This document shows, piece after piece, positions 37,901 to 50,068 of a stretch of 64,000 nucleotides of DNA (position 1 is its first letter; each line of letters begins with the position of its first letter). The DNA lies in assembly GCA_963921825.1 (NCBI GenBank), contig OY997596.1, forward strand, positions 39,175,932 to 39,239,931, written 5' to 3'. Below the pieces are notes generated by a model that worked only from the letters and a program-made list of their open reading frames with translations, did no database searches and was not told where the DNA came from. The position numbers were made by a program, and so were the translations under genes. Origin of the DNA: Erodium maritimum. Lineage: Eukaryota; Streptophyta; Magnoliopsida; Geraniales; Geraniaceae.

Positions 37901-37997
37901 CCTTTTTTTTTATTTCGATTCAAAATTCAAACTCGTTCCCAACCTCGACGTTGATATTTAATAATTTAAATATTTAATTTTTTTTCCGGTCTTTACA
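34977..37997 (-). repeat. LTR-like or LARD-like repeat block
   Basis: About 3 kb lack any recognisable gene. The block contains GGTGAGCTTACGCTCAGTAGG-like sequence near 35005, repeated CACTCAATATCC units (35660-35810), a pure C tract (about 35846-35862) and a GC-rich Pro/Arg-coding stretch open on both strands (37249-37740). The right end reads TGTAAAGACCGG on the minus strand, a plausible LTR start. Such features resemble long LTRs of Ty3/gypsy (chromovirus-type) elements, but no partner LTR or target duplication was found, so this is tentative. Confidence 0.35.
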
Positions 37998-38031
37998 GAC
38001 GGCATCCATGGTCGAGCCGTGGAGGGAGTAA

Positions 38032-38621
38032 TTGAAGGCACTTTGTGATGGGGTTGTGATCCCTAATGTGGCGCGGGTTCCTGTGATCCCAACCTTGCTT
38101 AATACGCCTATGGGCATGGTTCATCGTCGTCGGGTGTTCAAGCCATGGGAAGTAGGTTCTGCTTTAGGGAAAACGGCCTCACCGGACTCTCTTGAGTCTA
38201 GCATGGCTAGTCTCCAAAACGACTTCTCTTCGTGTTTACTGGAGGAGGAGGAGGAGGAGTTGGAGGTCCTGCTCTCGTACTCTCCAATGAGCCCTTCGGT
38301 TATGGACCGCCAACAATTTTCCATGATGGGCAAGTTTTGGACTTCGAAGCCTCCCTGGAAGGAATAACTACTCCGGATCATCACCAAAGCACAGGCAGAT
38401 ATGCGGAGAGCTTGGTGATTAAGGACATAGGCCCCATATTTTTCGGGTTCTATTTTGAGTCAGATGAGGCTCGTGCTTGGGTCCGGGGTAACAAGCCATG
38501 GTGCTTCGATGGGCGGCCACTCTTACTAGGTGTACCTAAGGGCACCTTGCCTCGAGGAAGGGGTCCAATTGTATCCTCGAGTACTGTACCTAACGGTACA
38601 AGTCCTCGGGGCGACATCTAG
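38032..38621 (+). pseudogene. DUF4283-like retroelement ORF fragment
   Basis: Two overlapping frames (38032-38367 and 38232-38621) together resemble a plant LINE/retroelement ORF1. The segment IFFGFYFESDEARAWVRGNKPWCFDGRPLLLG matches the pattern of the DUF4283 domain (a residue run ending in PW-F-GR-LLL). The frame is broken between the two, and no zinc knuckle follows. It is an inactive fragment. Confidence 0.5.
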
Positions 38622-39095
38622 GCCGGGAAATTCGACCCCAACTAGAAAACTTGATGGCCGGCCAACTCTCTGGTAGCCAGAAAACCGAAGTTTCAGATCC
38701 GCTTAGGCACAGAGATAGAGTTGGAGCTGGAATTATAGTTAGAGCTGGAGTCGGTGCTGGGGAGTGAAGAGAGGGTCTGTTGGTGAACCCTGAGATGATC
38801 AGGTGAGGGTTGGTAAGAAGCCCCGTCAAGAGGAATATTAGGATTCTTTGGCTTCAAGGACTGGCTCCGGGAGGGGTCCTTGGTGAAAGTCATGCCTCCT
38901 ACAACTGATGCAGTTCAAGTTCGGTCGCTTTGCCACCCAGATGCAGCGTTTAGGCACTACATTGAGCGGGATTCTAGTTTCGTTATCCAACCCCCCTACC
39001 TTCCTTCATGCCTATGTGGCGTCTCAATATCGTTGTTAACTGTTATATTGTCATAAGAACTGCGAAAAATTATGTTCTCTGTTTGTTCTTCTTTA

Positions 39096-39250
39096 GTGGC
39101 CGAGAATATTATTCATGACGCACTCGTTTGTAGTTGATTTCAAATTTAATAAAATTGCACTTTTTAGTTATTCTTTTGTGGCCGAGAATATTATTCATGA
39201 CGCACTCGTTTGTAGTTGATTTCAAATTTAATAAAATTGCACTTTTGAGT
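39096..39250. repeat. Tandem duplication, 82-bp unit
   Basis: GTGGCCGAGAATATTATTC recurs with a spacing of 82 bases (39096 and 39178), and the following 65 bases are essentially identical (ending AATAAAATTGCACTTTT). The unit is AT-rich and non-coding. Confidence 0.85.
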
Positions 39251-39582
39251 TAAATAAACTATCATCGATTATTATTTAACTACACCTAATATTATTTTTT
39301 TCTGAGAGATACCTTAACTTCCAAATTTTCACTTTATTACAATTCATTAGTTTTTACACTTTTTTCTTCTAATAGAACCCTAACTTTCAGATTTTTACAT
39401 TTTCCTACCCCTTTTTTTAAAGTTAGGGTATCTCTCACATGAAAAAAAAAGGTCCAAAACCTAACGAATTGTAATGAAGTGTAAAAACTTTGAAAATTAA
39501 AGTATCTTTCAGACGAAAAATAGAGAATTAAGTATAAGTGATAATCGATGATAGTCAGGTGAAGGTAAACATAATCACCCTT
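39240..39582. repeat. Inverted-repeat MITE candidate
   Basis: Arms at about 39257-39350 and 39466-39560 are imperfect inverted repeats: ACTATCATCGATTAT pairs with ATAATCGATGATAGT, and TTACAATTCATTAG pairs with CTAACGAATTGTAA. No coding frame. No target duplication could be fixed, so the superfamily is unknown. Confidence 0.5.
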
Positions 39583-39650
39583 TAAAATTTTAAGGATAAA
39601 ATCATCCATTTAGAGCAAAATGCAACAAAAACAAATGCATAGTACTTTTA

Positions 39651-41719
39651 GAGCATGTATAATGTTGAGACTCACTAAGGGGTTCAGGTCTGAAACTTAT
39701 ATACTGACTTTGCAGAATAGTTAGTGTGAACCCCTTGATTTAAACCGTGTTTAACAATGGTGAGACTCACTAAGGGACTCATGTTCTGAGTGGATGCTGA
39801 TTGGATGTTGAATTCATATTTTGCTGAATTTATTAATTCCGATTTAAAACAATAAAATGCTAAAGAAAGTTGAAATAAATCTAACAAAATTAATTATAAT
39901 AAAATAAATCAACTAGATGAAATGGAACTTCTAATTTTATTCATCCCCAAATAATACAACCCAAAACACATTTTTGCAAGACAATTGTTACATAGAAAAA
40001 ATATCTGTCACTCGTCGTTTGATCGATAATACGCTCTAAACTAATCCCGTATGTGCTCAACAAGGTCCTCTTTGAGTTTTCGGTGGGTGAGATCATTTTT
40101 CACATTGAGTTGACTGATCAAGCGTTGTTGGTAGGACAAGGGCCCTTCCTAGTGCCATCGTTCATGTGGTGTCCAATCTGTTATTTCCGAAGGGGATCGT
40201 AATACAAGTCCTCGTCTCCTGATTCGTACCGGTTGTGTTCATCCTCTACAACTATGTTGTGTAGAATGATACAAGTGTGCATGATATCAGCCAAAGTCTT
40301 CCTGCTCCAAATACTAACGGGTCAGGTAATTAAGTTCCATCGTGCTTGGAGGACTTTAAAAGCACGTTCAATATCTTTCCGACAACCTTCTTGAACTTTA
40401 ACAAAAAAAATTGTTTGTGTGTAGTGGGATGGCGAATCGACTTCACGAAATGAGTTCATGATGGATAAATGTCGTCAACTAAATAATAATTTCGGTCGTA
40501 GCGATACCCACTGATCTCGTACTCCACGGTAAAGTCACGACCTTCAAAATTGTCTTCGAATAAGTGACCAACGTTCAGGACGTTGATGTTATTGTTCGAG
40601 CCAGCCACCCAAAAAAACGAATGTCAAATCCACAAATCACGGAATGCTACAACTTCCAACATAACGGTTGGATCCTCGTGATGATCTCCTCGGCCATAGG
40701 TTCCTTGCAATGCGATTGGAAAATTCTTCCACCACCAATACATGCAGTAAAGACTCTCAATCATGTCGGAGAACCCTTGGTTGTATCCTGATTCGAGTAA
40801 TCGGGTCAAGTCCTCCGTTGTTGGATTATGCTCATACTCATCCATGAAAACCTCAACAACGGCCTTGCAAAACCGGCGTAAACATTCGAGTATGGTACTT
40901 ACCCCGAGTCGCAAGGATTCGTCCAATGAATCGGCCGATCACTCATACGCTAGCATTCGTATTACGGCGGTGCATTTTTGGTGCGTTGATAACACCAAGC
41001 GTCCGACAGCGTCCCGCTTCTAAACGAACTAATCGTCATGCTCTGCTACGTTGTCCATCACCTGTTGAAAAAGTGGTCGGCACATACGGAATCTACACCT
41101 AAACATATTGGGCCCATACGTGGGGTTCTCGATAAAATAATCCTGCATCAGTCGGTCTTGGGCTTCGAGACAACGTCTGTTAATCTGTCGTCGGGAAGGT
41201 TCCCCACTTTCGGTCCTTTGGTTTAGTGTGTTGATTATTAGCATTTCTCTCTCTATCATTCTATCAGCCCTACGCCAGATTCGTTGTTGTATTGCACGAA
41301 TGTTGGCTACCAACTCCTCTATTGATGAAGCCTCGTCGTCAGACACTTTTGATTGAAATTTGTGAGAGAAATATGGGGTTTTGAGAGGGAAAGTTGAGAA
41401 AAATATTGGTAGTTTGATGAATGGGAGGGGGTGTATTTATAGATAGGAAAACTATGATTATTTTAGGTTACAATATGATTTTTTTTTGAAAAAAAAACTA
41501 TCCGTTTATGACCGTTGGGGTCAATAGTCGTTTTTCCCACCGAGGCGCTATGTGGCAGCCAACCATTAGTTGGCACGCGACTCATGGGTCGCGACCCACA
41601 ACCCACGAAAGTGAGTCGCAAATCGGAATTCATGGTTCCGAACCGAGCAAGTCGCATGCCACAACATGCGATTCGCGACTTCGACCCACTAAAGCGTAGG
41701 TCGCACATTGTACACACTC
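39651..41719 (-). mobile_element. PIF/Harbinger element, copy 3, with TTA duplication
   Basis: The ends GAGCATGTATAATG (39651) and, on the minus strand, GAGTGTGTACAATG (41719) are imperfect terminal inverted repeats (11 of 14). TTA is duplicated at 39648-39650 and 41720-41722. The 2.07 kb element holds a broken transposase. This is the best-defined of the three related transposase-bearing copies. Confidence 0.88.
40165..41346 (-). pseudogene. Harbinger DDE transposase pseudogene, copy 3
   Basis: The minus-strand frame equals that of copies 1 and 2, beginning SDDEASSIEELVANI, but the start codon has become GTG. Readable blocks are FRCRFRMCRPLFQQVMD (about 41070), MDESLRLGVSTILECLRRF (about 40920) and IESLYCMYWWWKN (about 40740). 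In the last block the first catalytic Asp (SLDCMHWEWKN in copies 1 and 2) is Tyr. Stops and frameshifts occur throughout, and the C-terminal part is barely readable. It cannot be active. Confidence 0.85.
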
Positions 41720-41780
41720 TTATACAGTTATCAAACGTGTATGTCTTACAAAAACTGAATACCTCATCATATTCTTTTTA

Positions 41781-42184
41781 GGGATAATTGTCAAAACATG
41801 CACTTATGTTGTCCACAAACGAAATAGTGCACAATGTTTTGTCCACGTCGTCTGGCTACCCCTATGAATCGTCCACACACTTTTGTTAGAAAAGTGTAAC
41901 GACAGAACCTGAATTGACAATTTTGCCCTTTTGGTTTTAAATTCAAAAATAAGAATTTCGTCCAAAAAAATGAGTGGCTAAGGATTGTTAGGGCAATTTC
42001 GTCCAAAAAAAATTTCAGACACAAGCACATGATAGCACGTGAGGCTATATATTCGAATATTCTGTTAATTTTACTGACAGAAGTGCGTGGACGATTCATA
42101 AGGGTAGCCAGACGACGTGGACGAAACATTGTGCACTATTTCGTTTGTGGACGAAACATAAGTGCATGTTTTGACAATTATCCC
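41781..42184. mobile_element. Mutator-type MITE, 404 bp
   Basis: The element starts GGGATAATTGTCAAAACATG and ends with its reverse complement; arms extend about 110 bases or more with few mismatches. Perfect 9-base target duplications TTCTTTTTA lie at 41772-41780 and 42185-42193. It has no coding capacity. Its ends differ from those of the MITE at 13849, so it is another family. Confidence 0.9.
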
Positions 42185-42193
42185 TTCTTTTTA

Positions 42194-43175
42194 TACAGCG
42201 TGCGACTTGTTCGATTCCGACTCACTAAAACTAAAACATAGGTCGCGCTCTTATACAATTATCAAACAGGTACGTCTTGCAAAAAAAAAACTGAATAACC
42301 TCATCATATTTTTTTTAATTATATCATAAGTCAGTGACGTAAATACAAAACATCCTTTCAAAAAGAAAAAGAAACCGCAGAACTGCGAAAATAGCAATCA
42401 TGAGTAAACTGAAGTGAATAGAAATTTTATTTGAGAAGTTCTTCTAAATCACTCTAGAACCTTGATCCAAGTAACTTCGGCCCGTTTATTGTCTCCTTGA
42501 ATTGACTCGCACATAACATGATTATCATTACATGACATACACGTATTGCAATAAAAAAAATGGTATAATCTCAATCATGACTCCTCCTACCAGTATAGAA
42601 ATGTCTATAGTCGAGACACTGTCCCTCCCCGTAAATAGTTGAGGCACTCGGTTCTTGATGATGCATTTTGATAGACAGTGAAAGCATCTTCCCATCTCTA
42701 GTTCTCTCCACCTTTTCACTAAAAGTAACAAATAGGCAAAGATTTAATTAAAAAAACACTGGAAAATAGGCAATATGCATTTAGGAACAAGTTATAAGCC
42801 AACCTACCTAAAGGGACGCTTATTTTGGAATGGAGAGCATTAAACATGCAATCAACTATAAGAGCATCAAGATAGGTACAATTGCTGATGAAAAAAAAAA
42901 TCATGATCACCCACCAATCCATCAACATGGATTTTGGCTATTGAGTCTCAGGCTCTCGGTCTTAACCAACCTCGAGCAGGGGCAGGGTTTTGGTACTACC
43001 ATTGTTGATTCTCCTTCACCCTCCCAGTGTTAACTTGAGACACTGACATCAATAACTTAGGGATTCGGATACCCCATTATGGTAGAGCATCATGAATTGG
43101 CTAGCTCTTTATCGTAATATTATAACAACAAATCAAATATCAACAGACTCGATTTGGTTTTCCATGGTACCTTTG
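42194..43175. other. Intergenic; contains a duplicated Harbinger terminus
   Basis: No gene is seen. The first 120 bases (about 42205-42315) repeat the right end and flank of Harbinger copy 3 (41680-41780), including GGTCGCGCTCTTATACAATT against GGTCGCAC...CTCTTATACAGTT. The rest is AT-rich and includes the 3' flank of the DLDG1-like gene. Confidence 0.6.
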
Positions 43176-46100
43176 CTAGTGACGCCCCACTGTCTCAATG
43201 ATTTTTGACACCTTTGCATTTAATCCTGGAAGGATCTTAAGTAACTGTACCACAGCATTATACAAGTTAGTGACAGCCACAGGTGGAGAGTGAGTTGCAT
43301 TAGATAGGAAAATCAAGTTAAATGAAAGTGATTCGGATTACTAGTGCATGACACACATTTTGTTTGGAACTCATCACAAACAAGGAATCATAATTAAGTT
43401 TTCATTAGATCCATGGTGAAATGGACAAAGTAGAATAAACACAATCACATTGAAAATTGTAAGCCATCTATACTCCCAATACTCAGTAACCAATTTCACA
43501 AGTATAATTAATAAGTCTCCTGATGAAATTGAAATGAGAAACCTTAGCTACACAGAATATGGGTGGGACAACCCTTCTCAATCTACAGGTCTGGCATTTT
43601 TATTAGCAAGCATTCACTACCAAGCAGCAGGAATGGTAAGGGTACAAAAATAACCAAACAAAGCATTTTGAAACTTCAATTCAACTTAAAGGTGAGGAGA
43701 AATGAATCCAATCATACTGCACTCTTCTACGGGCTGCAACTTAGTTAATCAGATCAATTTAGTTATGGTTTGTTGGATTTACAACCAGATCAACCCCCAC
43801 CTACATCCAACAACTCAATTTTCCTTCAGATAAACATCAGAAAGCAAAATTTTCTACAGTACATTCTAAGAGTTCAAAAATAAACTCAGAAGTCACTATA
43901 AAAAAACAGAATGCCTAGCTTTTAATAAATCATCTATTGTTATAATTCAAGTTGGGTAAAAGAACAGGAAAGGACACAAAATCTAAAAATGCTCCAATAT
44001 ATATGTGTGAACAAACAGGTAGGACCTAAAGGCAACTACCAGATAGATTGATCGCAATTGTCATAATCACCAAGAAAATTGACCTGGCTATGAAATTGAA
44101 ACGAGAAGCCTTAGCCCATATTGTTTTTACTTGAAGTTTTTTACTATCCACCAACTTTCACAAACGTTTACAGGATGCTGCTAGAAATACATCCTATAGT
44201 TATTAAACATGCCAATATATGGAAACATGATCTCAGTTAGTCCTCACATAATCCTAAACACATCCCATGTGCCAAAAATGTTAGCATACAACCATATATT
44301 CTCTCTTTTGACGACAGAAAAGGTATAAGAAAATGTTGAGGAAAGCTTCAGTAAGGATCTATGTGATGTGTACTGACTGACATGCAGCTTTTTCTTTCTC
44401 ACTATATATACTGCAAGATATAATTTGCACAATAGAGCACATCAGTGGCATACTTCGTATATCTTGGTAAACAAAAGAAAGTGATAGTAATCATGTTAAT
44501 GCTTAATATTAGTTCACTCTGGTGTATTTTGATGGGTAAGTATTACCGTTTCATGTTTTTCTTCTATTAGTAATTAAGAACAGGTGTAAAACTTACCCAA
44601 ATCCTCACATAACCCTCTATCAGAAAAGGGAAAGTGGCAACAAATATGATCAGAGCAACCTCATCAACCTCAAGGCCGTAATGCTCAAGAACTAACTCTG
44701 ACAGAGCCTCCCAACCAAGCGATGAATGATACCTATGAACACAATTTATATAAGAAAATTGAGTTACAAGACCAAAAAACGATGACAAATAAAAGCGATC
44801 TTCACTCTCATAAAAATAAGTATTACCCCATAATAAGTTCTGTAGCACCCAAAATAAAAAATGCCTTTGCAACATCCGAAGTATTTTTTATTAATTTAAA
44901 GCTTGTAAACTTCAGCAAAGCTACCTGCAAGTGGAGAAAAAAAAGTTGTTGGCGAAATATGGAACTTATTCTTCATAAACTTGAGCGGAACTACACAGGA
45001 GCCTTTATGCAGAGTAGACATATGCAGTAGTCATCAAACAGAGCTTCTGCTTTGAAGTGATAGTACATTTAAGCATCGAAGTTTGATAAGTACAAGCTGC
45101 TTAATTCCCTTTTTCAAGGGCTTGACAAGGTTATGAAAAATTCCCTGTCTTAGTTTTCAACAAGGATATGAACAAAAAAAATGCATAGAAGATAAGAGAG
45201 TGTAGAAAAAGAATGGTGCAAACTCACTTTACTTTGATTGAAGTACAAGAGAAGAAATAGTGAGATCCCAAACACCATATCTGACCATATATTGGCGAAT
45301 GCTCTACGGTTTTCTAGCCTCAGTTCATCTCGCAATTCTAAACTGTTCAAAACAACAGAAACAAGAGCAATAAGATTATGATTTATAGACCTAACTTATG
45401 GGAGAAAATTATTCTTAACGAGAAAAAATGCTTTCAAGGAAAGGCTCCCCTTCTAATAGCATATCAAGGTACAGCACATCTAAATGCATGGTATTATGCT
45501 TTGAGAACTTCTATTTTTGATAGATAACTGCTTTGTTAAAAGGAAAAAGAATAAGACAGATGTAATTCCAAAGTGTATGTTTGGTAGTAATTGAAACTGA
45601 AATGAATTTCCAATGAAGTACAACATAAGTGATCAGAGCACAAATGACATCAAGCAAAAATATGTTGGATACTTGAGGTTAAAATGAGTGCATGGAAAAC
45701 AATGGATCCAACAGCCTCTCGTTACCCTTTCTAGTTCTTGAAAGAGGATATAATTATATGCTTATCCCATAGTTATTAATGTCCCACAAGGTGCAAACTC
45801 CTTTTGGAGCCATGGCACGAGGGGCACGCCTTTTGATGGAAAGACACATAAGTGTATTGAAGTAAGAAAAACTAACAGTAAATTTTCTTATAGTAATATC
45901 CTCATTCCAAGAAAAATTAATGTTTTCATGCTTAAAGATAAAGCAAGAGTGACATTTTCATGCTAAAAATAAAACTCTAAATATCATATTTTTTGAAATG
46001 GTAGCAGGGAACTCTCAAATTTTGAATATCAGGTCTCGCGAAACAGAAAATTGCTTGATTTTTTCCCTTTTGAGATGGCTGGAACTGTCGTATAGAAAGA

Positions 46101-49100
46101 TCTCTTTTTTTGCACGTAACCATATACCAGCACGCATATTTAAGCCCAACTTTATTTCATTCAGAACCCTAAAAGGAATAACTTAAAAGACGGGATTTAC
46201 ATTCAAATAAAAGACCTCATAGAACTAATTGTGCTTAATGCTTATGGCGCACAATCCGAAAGCACCATGCCATGAGCCTTGGCGTGCCATTGATATCCAT
46301 AATTAATACTATAAAAGCTCCTAAGGCATAGAATTTCAACATCAGTTGCTCTTATTTCTCCTGTTCTTCTAAGGAATATATTCCAAAATAGTCTGTACCA
46401 TCACAAATGTACCAAATTAGTCCAAGAACTTCCAAATGTTCCTATTTAGCCCTAAGCTTTACAAAATTATTCCAATTTAGTTATAAACTTTGAAAAGCTT
46501 TTAAAATTTATCCATGTATAGTTTACGCCATGTCAGCAGCAAGTCTATATATACAGCCTAAAGTGGATTTTTTTTGCGAAATTTAGGACTGAGTCAGAAT
46601 AGCCCTACAAATTTAAAGACTAAATCAGAACTGTTGATAATTCATAGACTAAGACTACATAGGAACAATTTTTGCAAAGTTTAGGACTAAATTGAACATA
46701 TGTAAGTTCAGTGACCACTGTGGTACATTTGGGATAGAACAATGACTATTTGGGAACATTTACCTTGTCCTAAGGATCATTAGGTGTTATCTTGTTAACA
46801 TAAATGACAATTTCTTGAAGTCTCATCATCAACTGACTAAACAAAACAATCAAAATAAATTGCAATGAAGTAGAAGATAAGCAAATTAAGCATACCGAAG
46901 ATCAGTAAACTTACGCTTTTTCCCGTAATTCCAACCAAACCTCCTCATCAGAAAGAGGAGGAGATTTACCTATCTCTACCTCAAACCGAAATCTAGCTCT
47001 CTCAGCTTTTAATTCCCTAACAATTTCAAGCTTTTGATACTTTCTGACATCAAGCACCTCTGCAGCAAGTGGTACAAGTTTAACGTATCTGTTCAGTGCA
47101 TAAAAGAGCAAATTTTCATCAACTATTACGCCTCAACGATTAGCAAATCCCGAACAGAAACATAAAAAAGTGAATAGTCAACTACACGTGAGCTATGCAA
47201 ATAACTTGTGTATCTTATAGAGTATTTATGGCTAGCATTCACCACAAATAGGAGAACATTACATCTAACTTAAAAGTAAAATAAATAAGAGAACCCACAA
47301 TACATGTATGCAAGTAGAGAAGTGTAAAGAGCAAGAGACGGTGTAATTGACATTTTCCTACAAGGGTTTGGATTTGAATAAGTCAATTAAAGACTAAACA
47401 GCAGAGCCCCAAAGATTACCTGTCTAAAAAAGGCATGAGAACATAGTCATGAACTACAAAATCCAAGGCCCATGGTATAATTATCAACATTGCCAAAAAT
47501 TTAGCCTGTAACAAGAAACATGGATATGGCTTAGAAAGTCAAATCACAAAAAAATACCCACTTTGTTCCAAAATAAGTGTCCTTTCTTTATTTGGAGCTC
47601 CCAGCAGAAGTGTCAATTTTCCTTTTAAGGAAGTAAATAATGCAGGTACAAGTTATATATTTTAAATCCATTGACCTAGCAGTGAGAGCAGATAAAACAT
47701 TGTACGAAAGTGGAACACTAACTCCATTAATCTTTATCTTTTGTCAAAAATCAAATATGACACTTATTTTGGAACAAGATAAGTATATAATATACATATG
47801 CAAATTATCCAACATACAAATGAAAACGATAGACTTATGACTGCAATGTGACCAGAATTCAAGACATCACAAATCTTTTCATGATTCATGTAAACCATCC
47901 ACCTATCTATGAGTATGGAATATTATTCCTCTTTAAACAAAAAAAGCAACACGGTTATAAAAATCCTAATAAATTTGGGTTTTTAGAATGGCTTTATTTG
48001 CAGTGTATATGGCTACTAACTGTGAATAACCAATGAAAAATGTCAGACAATGCATAAGAAAAGGAGTAAATTGATTTTTTGGCAGTTAATGTGATCCAAT
48101 TCTACAACAGAGCCAAATTATTAAAAATCAAGCAATGGCTGTCAATATTTTATAAAGACATTCACCGTTACGAACTTATCCAATATTCACAAAGTACCTT
48201 TCAGAATATGAACGAGTTATTTCAACCTAAAGAAGTCTTACTGGAAGAATCTAAAGTTTAAAAATTACAAGAACTTCCTCTTAAAATGTGGATGAGTAAA
48301 TAGGCCTGGGCTGTTGTGCAATGAAGAGTTTATTACCAGGCATAAATTTTGACTTCACAAGAATATATTTTATTGCTTCCTATTATGAGCTGCATTTTAA
48401 AACTGTTTTTTTTCTCCATTAAATAGATTGCACATAAAATCTCAAACAATGCCAAATTAGTAATGAAAAAAATATTAGCACCTTCAGTCATGCCTAGGCT
48501 AGACATAGAAGGGTTTGCTCTAAATTTACCATAATACCTCCCTCCAGCGTACCTTAAAATGAAAATTTCATGTGATAAAGATAGATTGCTACCATGCGGC
48601 AAGTATAAAATATACTTACCGAACTAAAAGAGGCATACCGAGAAACACGATCTTCATATAGAATCTCTTCACTTTCCCGGCCAAAGACTGCATCCTTCAC
48701 CACTTCAGCCAACCCCTCCACGCGCACTATCTCATCAGGATCCGAAAGAACATCCTCCCCCAATTCCTCAACTTTCTCATTCCAATCTTGCTCCCACGAG
48801 GAGGTAGTACCGACACCATCACTCCCATCCCCAAGCCAGTCCTCCCACCTCCGACTCTCCTCCTTCTTCATATCTTCCTGAGCTTCCCTCAGCTCCACTA
48901 TTGCCTCAGCCCTCCTCTTCCATGCCTCGTAATTCTCCTCCTCGGATGCCTCGTCATCATACAAACTCTGAAACACATCCTCCATCTCTTCACCATCCTT
49001 GGACCCGAACCAATTCCCATCCTCATCAAATAATAACCTCTGCCACCAAGTTCTTTTCCAATTCTTGGCATAAGCAACCAATCCACCCAGCTTGCGGCGC

Positions 49101-49225
49101 CGTTTACAGTTCAACTGGACCACAAATTTGGACCGATTCCGAGACAAACATGAATTTGGGGACAACTTACGGTAATTAAATACTATGCTGTCACTTAAAA
49201 CCGTAGACGAGATCATTGAGAACAT
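43176..49225 (-). CDS. DLDG1-like: DLDG1-like plastid CemA/PxcA-family protein
   Basis: Seven coding exons on the minus strand: 49225-48620, 47505-47420, 47088-46915, 45342-45228, 44924-44827, 44732-44597 and 43244-43176. Junctions are GT-AG and all phases agree, giving 427 aa, near the roughly 440 aa of Arabidopsis DLDG1 (CemA-like proton extrusion protein). The start MFSMISSTVLSDS opens a Ser/Arg-rich stretch that suits a plastid transit peptide; upstream frames are closed by stops. An acidic soluble region follows (about 60-200). Hydrophobic segments lie at about 205-225, 308-323, 344-360 and 384-398. The C-terminal block YHSSLGWEALSELVLEHYG followed by ATFPFLIEGYVRIWLLK is the conserved CemA region. 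The family sits in the plastid envelope and affects proton/ion balance and light acclimation. The last exon (23 codons) is short and was found from phase and family pattern, so it is the least certain. Confidence 0.85.
44040..44595 (-). other. Part of the last intron of DLDG1-like
   Basis: Between the sixth and seventh coding exons (43245-44596) the sequence is AT-rich with no supported gene. Short frames such as 44244-44432 have no recognisable family. Confidence 0.7.
46380..46763. repeat. MITE candidate in DLDG1-like intron
   Basis: The ends CCAAAATAGTCTGTACC and the reverse complement of the right end, CCCAAATAGTCATTGTTC, are imperfect inverted repeats. Each is followed by an AAATGTACCA motif. 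The interior repeats GTTTAGGACTAAATTG-type motifs in both orientations. No clear target duplication was found. It lies between coding exons three and four of the DLDG1-like gene. Confidence 0.5.
47557..47786. mobile_element. Stowaway-like MITE in DLDG1-like intron
   Basis: TTGTTCCAAAATAAGTGTC at 47563-47581 is matched by its reverse complement at 47759-47777. A TA dinucleotide flanks each side, which would suit a Tc1/mariner (Stowaway) insertion. The element is about 230 bases, non-coding, and sits just upstream of coding exon two. Confidence 0.55.
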
Positions 49226-49540
49226 GTATATAACCCCACATTTTCAGCTTCGCAGATTGTTGAAATGCTCCAAATTCTGCGCAAATCCGCTTCCGAAAAC
49301 ACAAAAAATAACACATCATTTTTTCTACTCAATTTCTGATCAGTACAGTAAAATGAAAAGATAAAGCAAGAATCCAAGTAGCATAGCACAGATACATACA
49401 AATTAGTGCTAGATTCTGCAGAGGAGCTGTAGTTACTTGGAAACCCTGAGGAAGACATGCGACGCGCAACAGAAAGGAGAGATGAAAGGTAGACGAAGAG
49501 TAGCGTGGAGCGGAGCGAAGTGGATAACGGTTTCTAGCGG
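49226..49540 (-). promoter_or_regulatory. 5' leader of DLDG1-like with probable intron and uORF
   Basis: A first leader exon (about 49540-49400) appears to splice at a GTATGT donor (49399) to an acceptor TTTGCGCAG ending at 49277. The ATG at 49458 would open an upstream frame beginning MSSSGFPSNYSSS. I tested its continuation into the next exon in all three phases and each hits a stop before joining the main frame, so it is not an N-terminal extension but may be a uORF. Confidence 0.5.
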
Positions 49541-50068
49541 AATAGAAAAAAATACGAAAGATTAAATAAAAACCCTATTGTCTTGTTGTAACTACAATTC
49601 TGCCCCTCCTCTGCCTCACCAAAATCCTTCGCGTGGATGGATTTATAATGGTGGATGGCGTTACAGCAAATTGAAAATATATGGTACAAGATCGTTGAAA
49701 TTTGATTAATTTTTATACTTATTTGTATCTAAATTCGAAAATATATAATTTAAGATGTCATTTTTAAAATACATTTTTATCCGAAAAACTAATGCACAAA
49801 AAAGATGTGTGGGTTTCGGGACGAAAACCTCAAGTCACTAAACCAACAATAAGATCTGAAATAGATGAACTTAGACAGATACAAAATGAACAACGGTCAG
49901 CAATGCCATCTATTGTCCACAATCTTTCACTCACTTTTCTTTTAGATACAAAATTAAATAAAATCCCAAAGACATATATTTGATTGAGTTTGATCAGATA
50001 AATTTGATAAGATTTGAAAAAAAAAATTGAGGAATGCATATGTGGTTAATTTGGTGATGTCTTGGTTA

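Noticed and set aside
34977..37997. Complete LTR pair or intact gypsy element
   Set aside because: No second LTR, primer-binding site or gag-pol could be seen; kept only as a tentative LTR-like block.
49213..49458. MSSSGFPSN frame as the N-terminus of DLDG1-like
   Set aside because: All three splice phases into the next exon meet a stop before the main frame.
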